DNA from: Camarhynchus parvulus
Lineage: Eukaryota; Chordata; Aves; Passeriformes; Thraupidae
Length of the DNA: 64,000 nucleotides
Direction: 5' to 3'
NCBI RefSeq assembly: GCF_901933205.1
Contig: NC_044572.1
Span: 91,540,965-91,604,964, forward strand
Of this stretch, positions 1-13,371 are shown piece by piece (position 1 is the stretch's first letter; each line of letters starts with the position of its first letter). The translations under genes were made by a program, and so were the position numbers. Below the pieces are notes generated by a model that was given only the letters and a program-made list of their open reading frames with translations, was not told the DNA's origin and ran no database searches.

Positions 1-3000
1 TAAGAATAATAAAATGGATTTTAATTGAGAATTTTGCGACACATCTAAGTAGAAAAATGTGAGCAAATGGAGGAAAAAAATCTAGAACTGAATTTTCTAA
101 ACTAGATTGATACCAATCATTGCAAATATAAACATTCACTGCCTCAGTTTTCAGTTTACCAGCATTAAAGATACACATTAAAAAGTCATGTGCACTTCAG
201 CATCTGGTAGCCTGTGTTTTTATATTTCAGAACAATATTCCTGACATACAATCATAATAAAGCTACATCTCATATAACTGGTAGATATTTTGTGTCTTTA
301 CTGGTCTTGGTTATTCATTATTGCATCCAATCCTTTTATTTAGCACTAAAATATTATGGGCTCACTCTCATTTGTATTTCTGCTCCTTTCTAAGTGTCTG
401 GTTGTGTAAAAGAGATGCAGATTTGGCAGGGGCTTTTATAGATAAGGCAGCCTTGATGAGTTCATAATGGCTTATAGTGCCCAATATGTGAATGATGCAG
501 AACAAAAGACAGTGGTTCATTTACTGTCATTTCCTACACTTGCCTCTGCTCATGCAATGTGGCTGTGAAATATTTTCATATCCACAATAATGTGTTTTGC
601 TTGCATTTTGCAGTCATCTTCCACATGTGTAAATAGAGCAACAGGTGTAAGATCAGTGTGTTTTCAAACTTTATCCCTTCCCACAGATGAAATTGTAAAA
701 CATAATAGAAGATGAGGGTATACAGGCAGAAAAGAAAATGTCTGTGCTTATGTTTTTTAAGATATTATGTATTGAAAATGCACACGTTTAACAAACCCAG
801 CCCTTTCAATATGAAGATGACTTTAGACAGAGAAAATTATAGATGTAGAAATACTGTAGCATGCACTCAAATGCAGGCTTGGCATAGCACCACATAATAA
901 ATTAACAAATGTTGTTCATAATGCTTGTTGCAATTAGAGACTGGATTTAACTGCAGTGAGTGACATGACCAGATGACATCAGGGGAAAATAAAAGTTCTT
1001 TTGTCAATACTCTTGTTTTCCATCTTGCTACTTGTCATTAAAAAGTCAATATTAAGTCAAAAGTTTGTGTTTAATAGGATGCAAGATCATATGCCTAGCA
1101 TTTTCTGAAACCTGTATCTCAGTTGTAAATGTGTGTTCACTGTATTCAGAATATTTACCAATAGTGGTCACCAGTGTATATTCAGTTCTTCCTGTCATAT
1201 CTGTTCAGATCCGCAGATTTGTAGATGCTCTTCTGCTTGAACAAACTGGTGTAGTTCATGCAAAATTGCACATAACTGAGCCCAAATAACACATGTTTTG
1301 TTTTAGTTTCCTGTTTGGGTTCAGTTGTGACTAAAGTTTTCTGCTTGTGCCCATTACAGTTCACTGTGTGTAAATGGTATATATGATGTATAGGTATCCT
1401 CAGTCTTACTGCTCCTGTGAGACTCTTCTTTCTGATACGGTCATACAAAAAACTAAAATTTCCCATCCACAAAGCATTTAAGACCACAGACAACTACTAA
1501 GTGAATCACTTAAAGAGATTCCCTGTGAGCATTTACCATTCAGTTTTCAAGAATTCTTTGCAGGAAATGTTGTGTCTCAGGGTAAAGGCAGAGATCTGTA
1601 CAGCAAGTCACTGTACTGAAGGAAGTGGGGAGAAAAAAAGAAAATTTCTGACCATATAATTTCTCTGATGAGTTGAATGAAGAAGAAAGGAGGGAAGTAT
1701 TGTCTACTTTAAAAACTTAATAAATCTTAAAGAACTAAAACAAAACCAACAATAGATTTCGAAAGTAGATCACCTTTCAAATGCTAATGTGATTATGAGA
1801 ATGAAGAGCAGCAAATCATAAAATCATGGTAGAACATGTATGACACTTTAACATGGTTAACTGAAGGCAGGTGTGAACCAACAAGCTTTAGTGGTTAATT
1901 CATATCCCTCCAGTAGAAAAATTTGGGACTGGTTTGGAACATTTTTAAAGGTAATGGTTTAAAAGGACCCCATTAACTGCTTGTAGCCATGATATTTTAT
2001 GAAAAATTCTTTCCTTAGGATTTTTTCACCTGAGAAGCTGAGGCGCCTCAGGAACAAAACGTAAACAATGATTATCTGCTGCTGTGGAATGCAACAGCTG
2101 CATCTTTGATTGGTCTCATGTGGTTGTTTCTAATTAATGGCCAATCACAGTCCAGTTCTATAGGACTCTCTGGTCAGACACAGGATTTTGTAATCATTCC
2201 ACTCTGCTTTCTTTGCAAGCCTTCTGATGAAATCCTCTCTTCTATTCTTTTAGTATAATTTTAATAATATATATATCATAAAATAATAAATTAGCATTCT
2301 GAAACATGGAGTCAATATTCTTGTCTCGTCTCTCATCCTGGGACCCCTGTGAACACCACCACAACAGTTTTTTTTTTTTCCTTTTTTTTTTTCCCAAAGA
2401 GGTTAGTTTTATGAAGTAAAACCATACAAATTCTTCCTCATAAACATGCAACATATTAAGTGACCTATAAAAGGAGTAGATACTTCTTCCGGGTATGGTC
2501 TGGAGCAAAACAAATGGATAAAAGATTGTCTCAGGGGAAGCACAAGGAGAACCTATCCATTTGAGACACCCCTCTGAGAATGATTCCTCTGCTTTTCCTC
2601 CTTATTCTGCCTTGGTGATATGAAGACAGCAATGCAATTCCACCTTAAAAAGGCCAGCATTCTCAATAGATATCTTGTCAGTGCAACAGGATGTGTGCAT
2701 GGGTGGCGGGTTGCCTGGGACAGAGCAGTGATTCTGTACACTTGTCACTGGAGGGGCTCAGAAATTTTGAGCAGAATGTTTTTCAGAAAATGCCAATTAA
2801 TTCAGTTGTAAATGTTATGTGGGAATGTGTCAGGATTGACTATATTTTGTTTGTTTTGCTTTCAATCAAAACAAAGCATTCTGATAACTTTTTTATAATC
2901 TTGTCATGACAGAATATTTGAATGCTTCATTTTGGAAGACATTTCATTCAGGATTGTGTTCAATATTATAAATTGGGGGAAAAAAGAGTCAGAATTAAAA

Positions 3001-3364
3001 CTTTTCATCTAAGTTTACTTTAGATAAATTTAAAAAATAGTGCTACTATTTACTTTGCTTCAGTTTAGGACAGGTAAAATTTCAATGTGCCAGGGCTTTC
3101 CAGGAAATGAAAATTCTACTTTAATGAAAAGTATCTGACAGAAGTCTATCTCTCATTGTTTAAAAATGAAAGTTTTACAGTTTTCAAAACAAATTAAACA
3201 TGTAGTTAAGTGAGTAGAAATAATTTTTTGAGTTATTTATTTACATATTTTTTAAAATTGGGGCTTTTATGTATTAAGTTGTTGAAAATATTTTTCTAAA
3301 TGTCCAAACCAATATTTGAATATTTGAGTCCTGTCATTGGACACTACCGAGAACAGCCTTCTGG
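1..3364. other. Non-genic AT-rich DNA
   Basis: No convincing gene, RNA gene or transposon is visible here. Open frames are short (about 100 codons or fewer) and overlap on opposite strands without a coding pattern. The only local structure is a pair of T runs around 2368-2392, separated by two C residues. It is probably intergenic or intronic. Confidence 0.6.
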
Positions 3365-4420
3365 TTTTCTTCATTACCTCTCATCAGGTGTCCACACATT
3401 TATGAGATTCTCCCCTGAATCTTCTCCAGGCAGAAGAGTCTCAGCTCTCCTTGTATGAGGTGATCCATTCCCTCAGTCACCTCCACAGCCCTTCTCTGGG
3501 TTTGTTCCAGTAAGCCCATATCTCTCCAGTACTGGGGAGCCCAGAACTGGGCTTGGTATTTCAGACACAGCCTCAACAGTATTGGGTAGAAAGAAAAGGT
3601 AACACCCTTCAATCTGCTGGTAATGCTCTTCCTGGTGCAGCCTGGAATGCTGTTGGTCACCTCTGTCACTATGGCATATTGCTGGCTGGCATTCAACTTT
3701 TTATCCCCCAGGATCCCAAGCTCTGTGGAGCTGTTCCTCAGAAACTCAGTGTGTACTGGTCACTGGGGTTATTGCTCTGCATTGGCAGAGCTTTGCATTT
3801 CCCTTTTCCTATTCCTCTCTGCCAAGTTCCACCCTGTGCCAGTGTTCGCTTCCTCCAATTTTATATCTCAGAACTTGCTGAGGGTTCGCTTTGCCCCACT
3901 GTGGAGGTTTTTGATGTAGAGGTTAAACAATATTGGCCTCCCAGTTGACCCCTGGGGTACACCACCAGTGAGGTGCCTCCAACTGCACCTTGTGTTGTTG
4001 ATATCACCCCCTGGGCTTGGCTGTTCAGCCACATTCAATCACCCCCTCCATCCATTTACCAAACCCATACAATATCACCTTGTCTTCCAGGCTGTTATAG
4101 GAGTCTGTGCCAAAGGCCTTAAGAGAGTTGAAGCAAACAACAGTCATTTTTCTTCCCATTACCTGACAAGGTCATTTCATTGTGGGAAGGTATCTGCTTG
4201 GTTGAGCATGACTTCCACTAGGTAAAGCCACATGGACTTCTTCTGATCACCTTGTCTTTCATATGTTTGGAAAAGGCTTCCAGAATTAGTTGCTCCATGA
4301 TCTTCACAGGGACTGATGTGAGGCTGACCAGCCTGCAGCTCCCCAGATTTTCCTTTTTGTCCATCCTGAAATAACATTTGGTTTCTTTGAAGATAGGAGT
4401 ATAGCAGATAGAAGCACTTT
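3365..4420 (-). mobile_element. Decayed CR1 LINE, RT domain to C-terminus
   Basis: Read on the minus strand this is the ORF2 region of a CR1 non-LTR retrotransposon. The order matches the family. First comes the segment before the RT palm and the block equivalent to 'YRPVSLTSV..KIMEQ' (near 4290-4340). Next is the 'KVIR..HGF..KSC' block (near 4200-4250) and a degraded 'GVPQG' block (near 3945-3960). The 'CK.L....NNP..QY' block follows (near 3755-3800), and last the C-terminal stretch with 'QFWAPQY.RDM..LE..QRRA' (near 3480-3560). Many frameshifts and stops break it, and the catalytic FADD box is replaced by residues that include a stop near 3860. The element has no 3' UTR or octamer tail, and its 5' part is absent. 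It is an inactive fossil. The family assignment comes from recalled CR1 consensus; the subfamily was not determined. Confidence 0.86.
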
Positions 4421-6133
4421 TTTCATATTTCCTTTACTTTCACGTTTTCCCTTCTGCTGTGGGCAGACACATAGTTTTTCTGTATTCATTTGTTCCCTTC
4501 CTAGGTGCACAAGCAAGGTTATGGATTTCCTTGACATATGCACAGTCATTGCTCTAGACTCCTGCTCAAAACAGTGGGTAGGCTAAGACACAGCATACTC
4601 AGTACCCTGAAAGAGTTATTTTCTTCACCCTGCTTCTGTTTTTAATGTACATCCAGAGGTTATTTACTTTTATTACAGACAAGAGAAAGAGAGCCAAAGG
4701 GCTTCTTTCTTCCCAAATAAAGAAGTTCTCTGGACCATTTGGGCTTCATGACTGAAACTACAACTGACCTGGATTGTCTTCCTGGTTGGGCTTAAGGACT
4801 ACTTTAAGAAAAGCGACTTTAACTAAATCCTGTAATGTAACTGCTCTGTCAGCAGTTCAGTGACATAGGCAGCCCAAAAACAAGGTTTTTAAACTTACGA
4901 TAGAGACAAGTAATAACAGAGTTTGTTGCTCCATTTAGCATTGTTGCCTATATGTTGGCTCTGAACAAATCTGTCAGCAATCTAAGTCTTTTTCAAGGAT
5001 AGGAAACAATATGAAGATGTAGAAAACTCTTGCTCATGTGGAAAGTTATAAACATGCAGACCTGGGACACCAGAGAAATATCTGAATACAACTGTTAAGA
5101 TAAAGGAACATTAAACCCCAGAACTACGTCCAGTAGCAGTGAGGCATGATTTAATGGAAATTTTTATTTAAATGGTTATGGGAAAATTAATAAAGAAAAA
5201 AGTAAGCTGAAAATAGAATTGTCGTCTTCTAGAGACCACCAGGCTAGATAAGAATAATAAAATATTCCAGATCAACCCATCTGGTACTCAAACTGCATAG
5301 TTCTTTTACCCATGGGGAAATTTTAAATATGTGGACATCTGCTGGATTACAAACACTCGAACTTTGCTCATTAAAGTGCAGTTCTACTCTTTAAAGCAGA
5401 TAAGTGAGAATGATACCTAAGACTTTCATGTTTTGTGATCTCTCAAAGGTCGTGCTATCTGCTTACCGGTTAAAAGATGCTTCTGTAATACCAGCACACA
5501 ACCTTCTTTCCTCAAGGTGGCCCAAATTTTCTGCTTATTTTGTATTGCCATGAGAATATTCTCTGCATGGTACATTTGCAGCCTAAACTTTTCTAGTCAT
5601 TTCTAAGTAATCAGAAAGTACAAAACATCACTGTTGGAGAGGCAGAAGGAGAAATAGAAACAGATTCTCACTTGGTCTTGCTCTCTTTGATCATTTGAGG
5701 TTCATTTTTTCTGTACCATTACCACCTCTGATCAATACAAGCCATAGAGAAGACATGGCTAAAACAGCCCCTTTGCCTCTTGTCCTTAGAAGCTGATTTC
5801 TTTTTACCATATTCTAGAAGTCACAGCCTGACCTAACAGTATGAAAAGCAGCCATGAGCAATTTTTCAATGGAGAGATGCTATACAGTCTCCAGAAGAGA
5901 ACAATGAAGAAATTTTAGTTCTACGCTACAGACCTGAACTGGATCTTAAAAATAAGGTGCTCAGGAGTGAACTATGAAGAAACCACAGTATTAACCTATG
6001 ATGAGGGAAACAAAATAAAATCAAGGGGCTTATTCTCAAATGTAGATTGGAAAGGGTAGCTATAGTGTAGGGAAATAATGCCCAGTTTTTGCTCCCATCA
6101 GCCAAAACAGCTATATAAAACCTATTTCTAAAA
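4421..6133. other. Non-genic DNA between CR1 fossil and pentamer tract
   Basis: I see no gene, RNA gene or repeat I can name. The first 150 bases next to the CR1 fossil may be more of the same element, too eroded to call. Confidence 0.5.
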
Positions 6134-6134
6134 T

Positions 6135-6208
6135 GAAGGGAAGGGGAGGGAAGGGAAGGGAAGGGAAGGGAAGGGAAGGGAAGGGAAGGGAAGGGAAGGG
6201 AAGGGAAG
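6135..6208 (+). repeat. AAGGG pentanucleotide microsatellite
   Basis: There are about 15 copies of AAGGG on the plus strand. One early copy carries an extra G (near 6141-6150) and the rest are uninterrupted. The tract makes a false repetitive open frame on the minus strand (SLPFP-type repeats), which should not be annotated as protein. The same motif appears in inverse orientation near 56.26 kb. Confidence 0.97.
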
Positions 6209-8948
6209 ATTTGTAAAATCACCATTTATCATTCTAGATCACATTTTTTCTATATGAAGTGTATTATTTTTGTACAATCCAAAAAAGGCTCCTAAATGTT
6301 TTAAAGTATAATTAGATTATATTGTAGTATTAAAAAAAAATTATTCTGGAGAGGTGTATTCTATCAGTCTTCTTCCTCCCAGAAGGCAGCAGACACTTGC
6401 TGGGTCATTATTGAAAGGACCTAAATTTTCCATTTAGGAATTTAGGAATAAGTAGAACAAAGTAAGCTAGTAAGCCTAAAAAAAAAAAAAGTAAGCCCTT
6501 ATTTTCCTGTACAATTACAGAGATGCTGTGCTTAATTTATTTTACAGGTTATGACAATGACATACCTTATCTGTTGAGACATTTCTGAAATGCGTTTAAT
6601 ACAGCATTTGGTTTATTAATGAATTGCTGTCATTAATATATAGTTTAACAGCATAATCTAGTCCTACAAAGGTAATTAAACATATTGTATTCTTAAAGGC
6701 CTCAAAGCTCCACAAGAGCATAATTCTAAGCAAAATCACGTTGTTAATATTATTATAAAAAAAATTCTCCTTCTTCATTGTGAAATATGAAAGAGTATCC
6801 AATTATATGTTGTGCCCATTCTTTGCTCCCCTCCCTGTTTTTACATAGGATGATCTGTGCCCTCAGTGGAGAAGGCTTGCACAGCCAAGGAGCTGCTCTC
6901 TGCAGGCTGCCTTCATTAGCTGCAGAAATTGGAGGGTGCATAAGGAGACTGGGTCATGGAGTAGGCTGGAAAACAAAAGTTCCTCTTTGGATGCTGTTCA
7001 GATAATTGAATTTTATTTGTTGTAGACATGTGAGAATTCCCTAAGTCAATTGTTTCATGGATGATCACTTAAAAGTTGCTCTGCACCACTTTACACTTTT
7101 GCCTGTGGAAGGCACAGAATAAATGGGATCCTAATGTTGGATATACGAAACGCTACATATCATCCAGAGCTCTTAAAAACCCAACTATGAGGCATTCCAA
7201 AATGGACATTCATATTTTTGTCTTTAATTGCGCTTTGTTTCTGCTGTAGCTCCACAGCTTGGGGATAGTCAGCCTTGTGTCTTCACAGGAATGCTACAAA
7301 CATCAATTAGTCAACATTTTCAAATAACTTCCATGCAGAAGCTGCAGTGATGAATGCCATTTGCGAGCTTATGGAAAATTGGAAAATGTTGCAGATTTCC
7401 TGACTTACTGACTGACTCAGTTTTGAACTGAGGTAGGAATCCTGAAGAAATGTGGTACAAAATTAATTAATTCTCTTACCAAGTGCTATATGAAAGCACA
7501 ATGAGAGTCAGTTAAAGTTGCACAGCAATTTTAATTTTTACATTACATACTTCCTAAAAAGTTTACTCTGCAAATTTGTTATTCTCCTAATGCAGATATT
7601 TGGTGGTTTGCAGCACAATGTAAGCATTATTATAATGCTTCATATGAAGGAATTGATACTGTATTGTGTGTAGTAACTGGTTCTTTTTTCTTACCTCAAT
7701 TACATTCATTAACAATGACAACTAATACTGTCAAATTCTTTAGGTCACATCCTGGAAGGCCATGTGGCCATTTCCCTCTATAAAAATGTGTTTATTGTGG
7801 ATCGCCATCAACTTCTGCAATCCCCATGTAAAACACTGTTGCATGAAGTTTTACAAATGTGTACACAAGATGCTGTTTCCATAAACTTTAGCATAAAAAG
7901 ATGTTTGCAAGCAATTCTTATTTTAAGAAAAGAACAAAGTTACAATTTAAAGATCTAATGTGTTAAATCAAACATACAGAGAAGAGAGCTGAAATGATTT
8001 AATGAAAAAGCTTTACTCTCGGTTTTCTTTTGTTCACCTGACATACAGAATCTTATATTCCAGAGAAAATGAGAATTCTATCTTCATCTTGTACTGTTTT
8101 TGTTCGTCAAGGACATCTTTGTGACTCCAGTTCAACAGGGAACTTGGTACACAGTAACATTTAATAACTAAGGAAGCCAGTCAAATTTAATGATGCCACT
8201 AATGGATGTAAAAAATAAGCATGTGCCTAAACACTGTGTTCTGACATTACCTAACACACACAGTGCTTGATTAATATGCAAAATTTCAGTCAAATATAAA
8301 ATGAAAGACCTTTTACATGTGTAAAAGTCTGATAAGAAGAGGTAAAATTGCACAGCTCATATGTAAGGTACATAATATAGGAAGATAACTAAATGAGTAT
8401 TCTATTTGTAACAAATCCCATCCCTGTGGGTGATGTAGTCCTGGACCTTTGCATCTGAAAAGAAGCAAGAATGATACACTGATCTAAAGGTGAATCTGCT
8501 TTTTAAGAAAGCCATTGATTCCACTCCCACCTGTTCTGAAGAGTTTGATTTCAATCTTCAGGAATACAGCACACTTCAAGTCCAATAAGTTAATTCTTTT
8601 AAAATTACTTATATTCTATCATTATACACACCAAAACAGAGGTGTGCAAAAGTTAGGAAAGCTGTTTGTTGGGGTTTTTTTTTCCTGAAGAAATGCTGTC
8701 ATGACACAAAAAAATCATATAGATTTCATCTGCACAGAAGGTGAATGTTCTAGCATGCAGAAAATTTTCCATGCTGCTATGACACAGCCAGGGGCACAAA
8801 GGTAGCTCTGTTACACCTGTGTGTCCAGTGTTGCTTCTGGCATGACGCTTGCTACAAAGTCCATAAACTCCCCTTCAGTGCTCTCTTACAGAGCTACACT
8901 TTAGCCCACTAATGGGTTTTCCTTTCAGGATTTTCTTTGAAATTTGAC
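6209..8948. other. Non-genic AT-rich DNA
   Basis: No gene or recognisable transposon is visible. Open frames are under 75 codons. The sequence is AT-rich and unremarkable, apart from an A run near 6478-6490. Confidence 0.55.

Positions 8949-9038
<90 letters not shown>
8949..9038 (+). repeat. ATCT (GATA-type) tetranucleotide microsatellite
   Basis: About 22 perfect ATCT units run without interruption for 90 bases and end in a T run. GATA/TATC repeats are widespread in vertebrate genomes. A perfect array of this length is usually polymorphic, so this is a likely length marker. Confidence 0.98.
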
Positions 9039-9114
9039 TTTTTTAAATAGATAACATTTAAAGCAACAAAAAGTTGAATTCTGGCAACTCTTAACACTTA
9101 ATTAGAAATACATC

Positions 9115-9579
9115 CTATTCAATACAAGCATTTTTCTGAAGTATTTCCTTACAAGGAATGCGTACCTGTGATGGATTTCCACATTTTTTCCAATTTACCA
9201 ACCCTGCACCTTCTGAGATATCAGCATCTTGGCCCTCTGTTATGTTGTTCTTCAGCTGTAGGGTTTTTAGATGCAATCTTTTTAATGGAATCTTTTTCTC
9301 TTTTGAGATGTGATGTGTTATAATTCTCTTCCTGAGAACTCTTTCTTTAAATAATTTTTTTAATATTGCGGGTTTGTTTAGCAGCCCTTCACACCATTTA
9401 CCCATTGCTTGCATTATTTCTTTTCTGTTCAAGAAATCCTTCATTGCTTTTCCTAGGATGTCTCTAAACTTGCCTGCTGAAATCCTATTAAGCTGACAAA
9501 ATTTTATTACTTCTCTATCAGTACCCACTTCAATATGCTTCAAAGTACTACATGCATACTGCCTTTTCCCTTGTCTCAT
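9115..9579 (-). other. Unrecognised 154-codon open frame
   Basis: An open frame on the minus strand begins with ATG (complement of 9577-9579) and encodes a lysine-rich, basic, helix-prone product of 154 residues. I recognise no domain, signal peptide or membrane segment. Repeat-derived composition does not explain the frame, which makes it slightly unusual, but an open frame of this size can occur by chance in a 64 kb AT-rich window. There is no clear promoter, splice acceptor or homologous family. It could be a chance ORF, a single exon or a fossil of a retroposed sequence. I treat it as probably non-coding. Confidence 0.15.
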
Positions 9580-12169
9580 GCTGCTTTTTTTCCTGCCCTC
9601 TGTCTTTCATTACATATAGGATTTTTACCTTTTGGAGGTATTTTGGAGAAAATTGTTTTTCTTTGTTTGGTTTTCTTTATTTCCCATCATACTACTTATT
9701 CTTACTTCTCCAGATTTCTATATGGTTTATATTTAAACCAGGTACTATTCTGACAGGTTTTGTGCTGCCACATGAAGAAAAGCTATAGAAACAATGGTTT
9801 TTGGTAGGCCTAAATTTTAGTACCCAAATATTGTTCTTGAGGCAAGTTTGAATTTGCTTAAACAATATGTCTGCTCATCCAGTAACTCTCTCATTGCAGA
9901 TGCAGTTTTCTCCTGAATTCAAACATATATTTATGAACTGTATTTTTATTTTTAACAGTTTATGAGACTGTGATTTAAAGGCATTGGTGCTATTTAATCC
10001 TGTCTGTTGTTTACTTCATGAATTGATAGTTTCTTGTTATGTATTTAATTACCATTTAATATGCAAGTTCTTTTCCAACAATTTCATGAAGTCCCGTTTC
10101 TTTTGTTAATTGCTTTGTAATGAGAAGCATGTGAAAGAAAACATAAAGGTCATCATGTAGTTGAAAAATGTTCTTGACACATCTTGGCCTCTTTTATGAC
10201 TGCTGGACTGTTGCCATTTGCTTCAAGGGTGGTGTGAACAGGGTCTGGAGGATAATGTTCTTTCATCATTGCAGCATGAATACACCTCCAAGTCAAAAGA
10301 CTAATATCTGATACATGTGTTTTCTTATGCTCTCAAATAGCCACAATCAAAACCCAGGCTCTAAATGTATTCATTTCATTGCACAGCATGTTTGACAAAT
10401 TCTGTTTGTTGTGAACTAAGTGTGAGCTTTTAGTGCTTGCCTGGCTCTCTGTAAATTCCCATTTCATTTAAGCACATGACTCAATAGTTTTGGTGGTGGT
10501 GAGCAGCAAAGACACACAAGCATCCGAGGCCTTGGAGGGAAAAATATTTTTCTGGATAACCCAGGATGAGATCAGGTATACTTTAAGAGAGATTCACAAA
10601 AGCCCAGTGTTTCAAAACAGACCTCAGCTTTCAGGAGTATGTCCAACTTGCGCAACTAAACATGCCAGTGTTTTAGGGGAATGTAATCCTTCAAGTGTAG
10701 AGTGAAAAAGAGTTGTTGGCTGTATGCCCTGCAGATGAACTTTCTTTTAATTGTATTCCAGAATAATAATTGTGGTCTTGATTCTCACTTTTAAAGGTGT
10801 ATACTGGGACATGATGGAGGTGCAGTATTCCAAACTTGTGGACATCTGTAGCCCTGCCAATTTCAGTAGGGCCGCAAGAATTTTTCAAGTATAATCTGGT
10901 GCACGAAATTCACACAGCATGACCACAAATCTGTTAAAAATATATAAATGAGCAATTTATGATTTTTTAATATTAATGCGAATATAGAAGATGTTGAGTC
11001 GGTTTTCCTACAGTGAATGTTAAACTAAATGGGACATCACCCATTAGCTACTCATGATATTTCATTGGCCACTAAAACTTCAGCTTTCTTCCATTCAGAT
11101 GTATCCAATTATCCTTTATTTTTGTTTTTAGGTTAACAAATGTATGTTTGTCAGGCTTTCTGAGCTATACTTACTACCTTCCATAAATATTCCATTCTAA
11201 TATTACAACTCAATTTTTTTAATGGCTTGCAGTATATCTAGTAAAGTATTATTCTGGGGTTTGGAATAATGACTGGCTTAAGAGTGATTTAGCAGATATA
11301 AATAAAAAGAGTAAATGAGTATGGTTCTGCTTTTCAAAGGACTTAAGTGTCCTGCTTGTTTCCTGCTACAGTAAGTTATCATTCATAGATACCATGAATT
11401 TGTTTTGAAGTTCATTTTAGTACTAAAAAAATCCCAGAAAGCTATATTAAGAATGATTTTATGCATGTTGTGACTTGGGAACAAATCTGATTTAAAATAC
11501 TTTTTCATGGCTATTGGAAAGGATCTTCTGTGCCCTCCTTGGAGAAGCCAAATCTTTCATCTGGAATTTAATTATTTAAACAAACAAAGAAACAAAGAAA
11601 CAAAAAAGCTTTATTTTGGGTTAGTTAGAATGTTGCTCTGTGATATAGTCAGAAAAATGTTCTCAAACAACCACTGCAGAAAAACATAATTATGCTCACA
11701 AACAGAGTCGTTAGAGATGAATGAGCAGTGAGTGGACAGAATGTGTTGCTTGATAAATTTAGCTCTGCCTCTGACTGCCGCTTGTTTGTGAGCTGCTTTG
11801 GTCTTCCTTGAATCCGTTTGTTACTCTAAATTAGCCTCCAGTCATGGTGGCAGCTCTTGTGTGTTCCCACGGCCCTGGGAGCAATGCCAAACGTGTTCTG
11901 CTGCAAGCAGAGCCCTCTGAACAGGCTGGAGGGGATGGGCCAGAGCAAGGATCTGGTTGTCTTAGCTTGGCCTTTGGGCAAAGCCTGAATACTCGTCTCC
12001 TTTTGATATAAAGCCAAATAAATATTACTGATATACGACAATACAGGTACATTATCCAGGTATAGCAAACAGACTGAGAACGTGGAATGTCTTGATCTCA
12101 TCAAAGGCAAAAACCCCAGCCAAATATGGTGGAGCAACCATCTCTAAAGCACATCCTAATCTCAGCAGA
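9580..12169. other. Non-genic DNA
   Basis: No gene is recognisable. The part from about 11826 to 12000 is more GC-rich than its surroundings and contains overlapping short frames on the minus strand, none of which looks like a known protein. Otherwise it is AT-rich. Confidence 0.5.
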
Positions 12170-12508
12170 ATGGAAAAAAATGGAACCTCTGAGTACAAAA
12201 ATCTGTTGGTGCAGTTACTGTCTTTGAAACAAGCAGTGAGAGAACTTGCTACCAGCACGTGTGTTCTCACTGAACAAACACAAATTGAGTCTACAGAGAA
12301 CTTGAAGGAGCCCATAGCAGCTCTCAGCAATGACATTAAAATGATCCTTACACTAAGGCATTATAGTAGGAAAATAGAAAAGAACTCTACCTGTAACACA
12401 GCTGCCTACAGTGGGATCAGAATAATCAGCTCATTGTACTCACAATGGTATTTGCAAGAATATGTTAATCTTCAGAAATGGAATTCTTACCTACTAGATC
12501 AACCATGA
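12170..12508 (+). other. Unrecognised 112-codon ATG open frame
   Basis: An ATG at 12170 opens a frame ending in TGA at 12506-12508. The frame also stays open upstream of that ATG, back to at least 12092. The first 65 or so residues look like a soluble helical protein, with a leucine-rich stretch (LLVQLLSLKQAVREL) followed by a polar segment. I do not recognise a family. The ATG context has a purine (A) at -3 but lacks a G at +4. It could be a chance frame, a single exon or an eroded retroelement gene. No splice sites were found that would build a longer protein. Confidence 0.17.
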
Positions 12509-13370
12509 GCTGCCTTAAGACAACGGATTAACACAGAGCCTAAGGGAGCCCAGTTGTGATTCAGGCCATTGTTGTGCAAGAGAGAAAAAAACTCCTTTAA
12601 AGATGTGAAAATAAGAGACAAGGCACAGCTGAGACAGAGAACCCAAAACAGGCAGGATGAAGAAGAACATTGTGAAGAACACAATGATATTGGTCACCTA
12701 GAGCTGGCTTTAAAAAAGCATTGATTGAAGTATACAGACAGCATTGGTATTGTAGCTCTGTTATAAGATATACAGTCATATTAAGAAAACAGTTTTAATG
12801 AGTATCATCGTGGTGAAGTGGCTAGAGACACAGATTCAGAGACATTTTCTAGGCAGCAGAACCACTTGTGGAAGCAATATTTTTTAAAAGAGCATAAGAA
12901 AGCAACTAGGTAATAAAAGTACAACAAAATTTCCAATGAACTATTAAAACATAAGAAGATGTAAATTAAGTCTAAGTTATTTCTATGTCAGGAATTCTGA
13001 AAAAAAATACAATTGATGCAAAGTAGCATTTTACTATGTACAGGAAACTTTTACCTCACAAAATCCCATCTGATTTTTACAGTTTTGTATATGTTTAAGA
13101 GTTACACAGAGTTTTTAGTAAGAAAATATGAAAGTATTAGAGAAAAACAAGGGGCTTAAATATTTTTGACTTGTCAACTGCTTGAGAAGAGATGGAAATA
13201 CGTGATTTTGCAAGAAGATAGGTGATGATATAGCTCAAGAGAGTACTGTGGTCACAATGAAAAAATTGGATTCCCAGGAAAAGTACTAAACTTTGTCTTT
13301 GCAGGGTGTAACAAGGGAATGAGATCTTTGCCTAATTTGTTATGAAGTGATGCTAATTCGGAGTCTTCAA
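12509..13370. other. Non-genic DNA
   Basis: I see no gene or named repeat. Purine-rich sequence around 12560-12700 produces overlapping short hydrophobic frames on the opposite strand, which I regard as composition effects. Confidence 0.5.
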
Positions 13371-13371
13371 C

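Noticed and set aside
3553..3948. 131-codon plus-strand frame
   Set aside because: It is antisense to a decayed CR1 element, whose minus-strand protein matches are clear.
5926..6225. 99-codon minus-strand frame
   Set aside because: Its N-terminal part is made by the AAGGG repeat and the rest has no recognisable motif.
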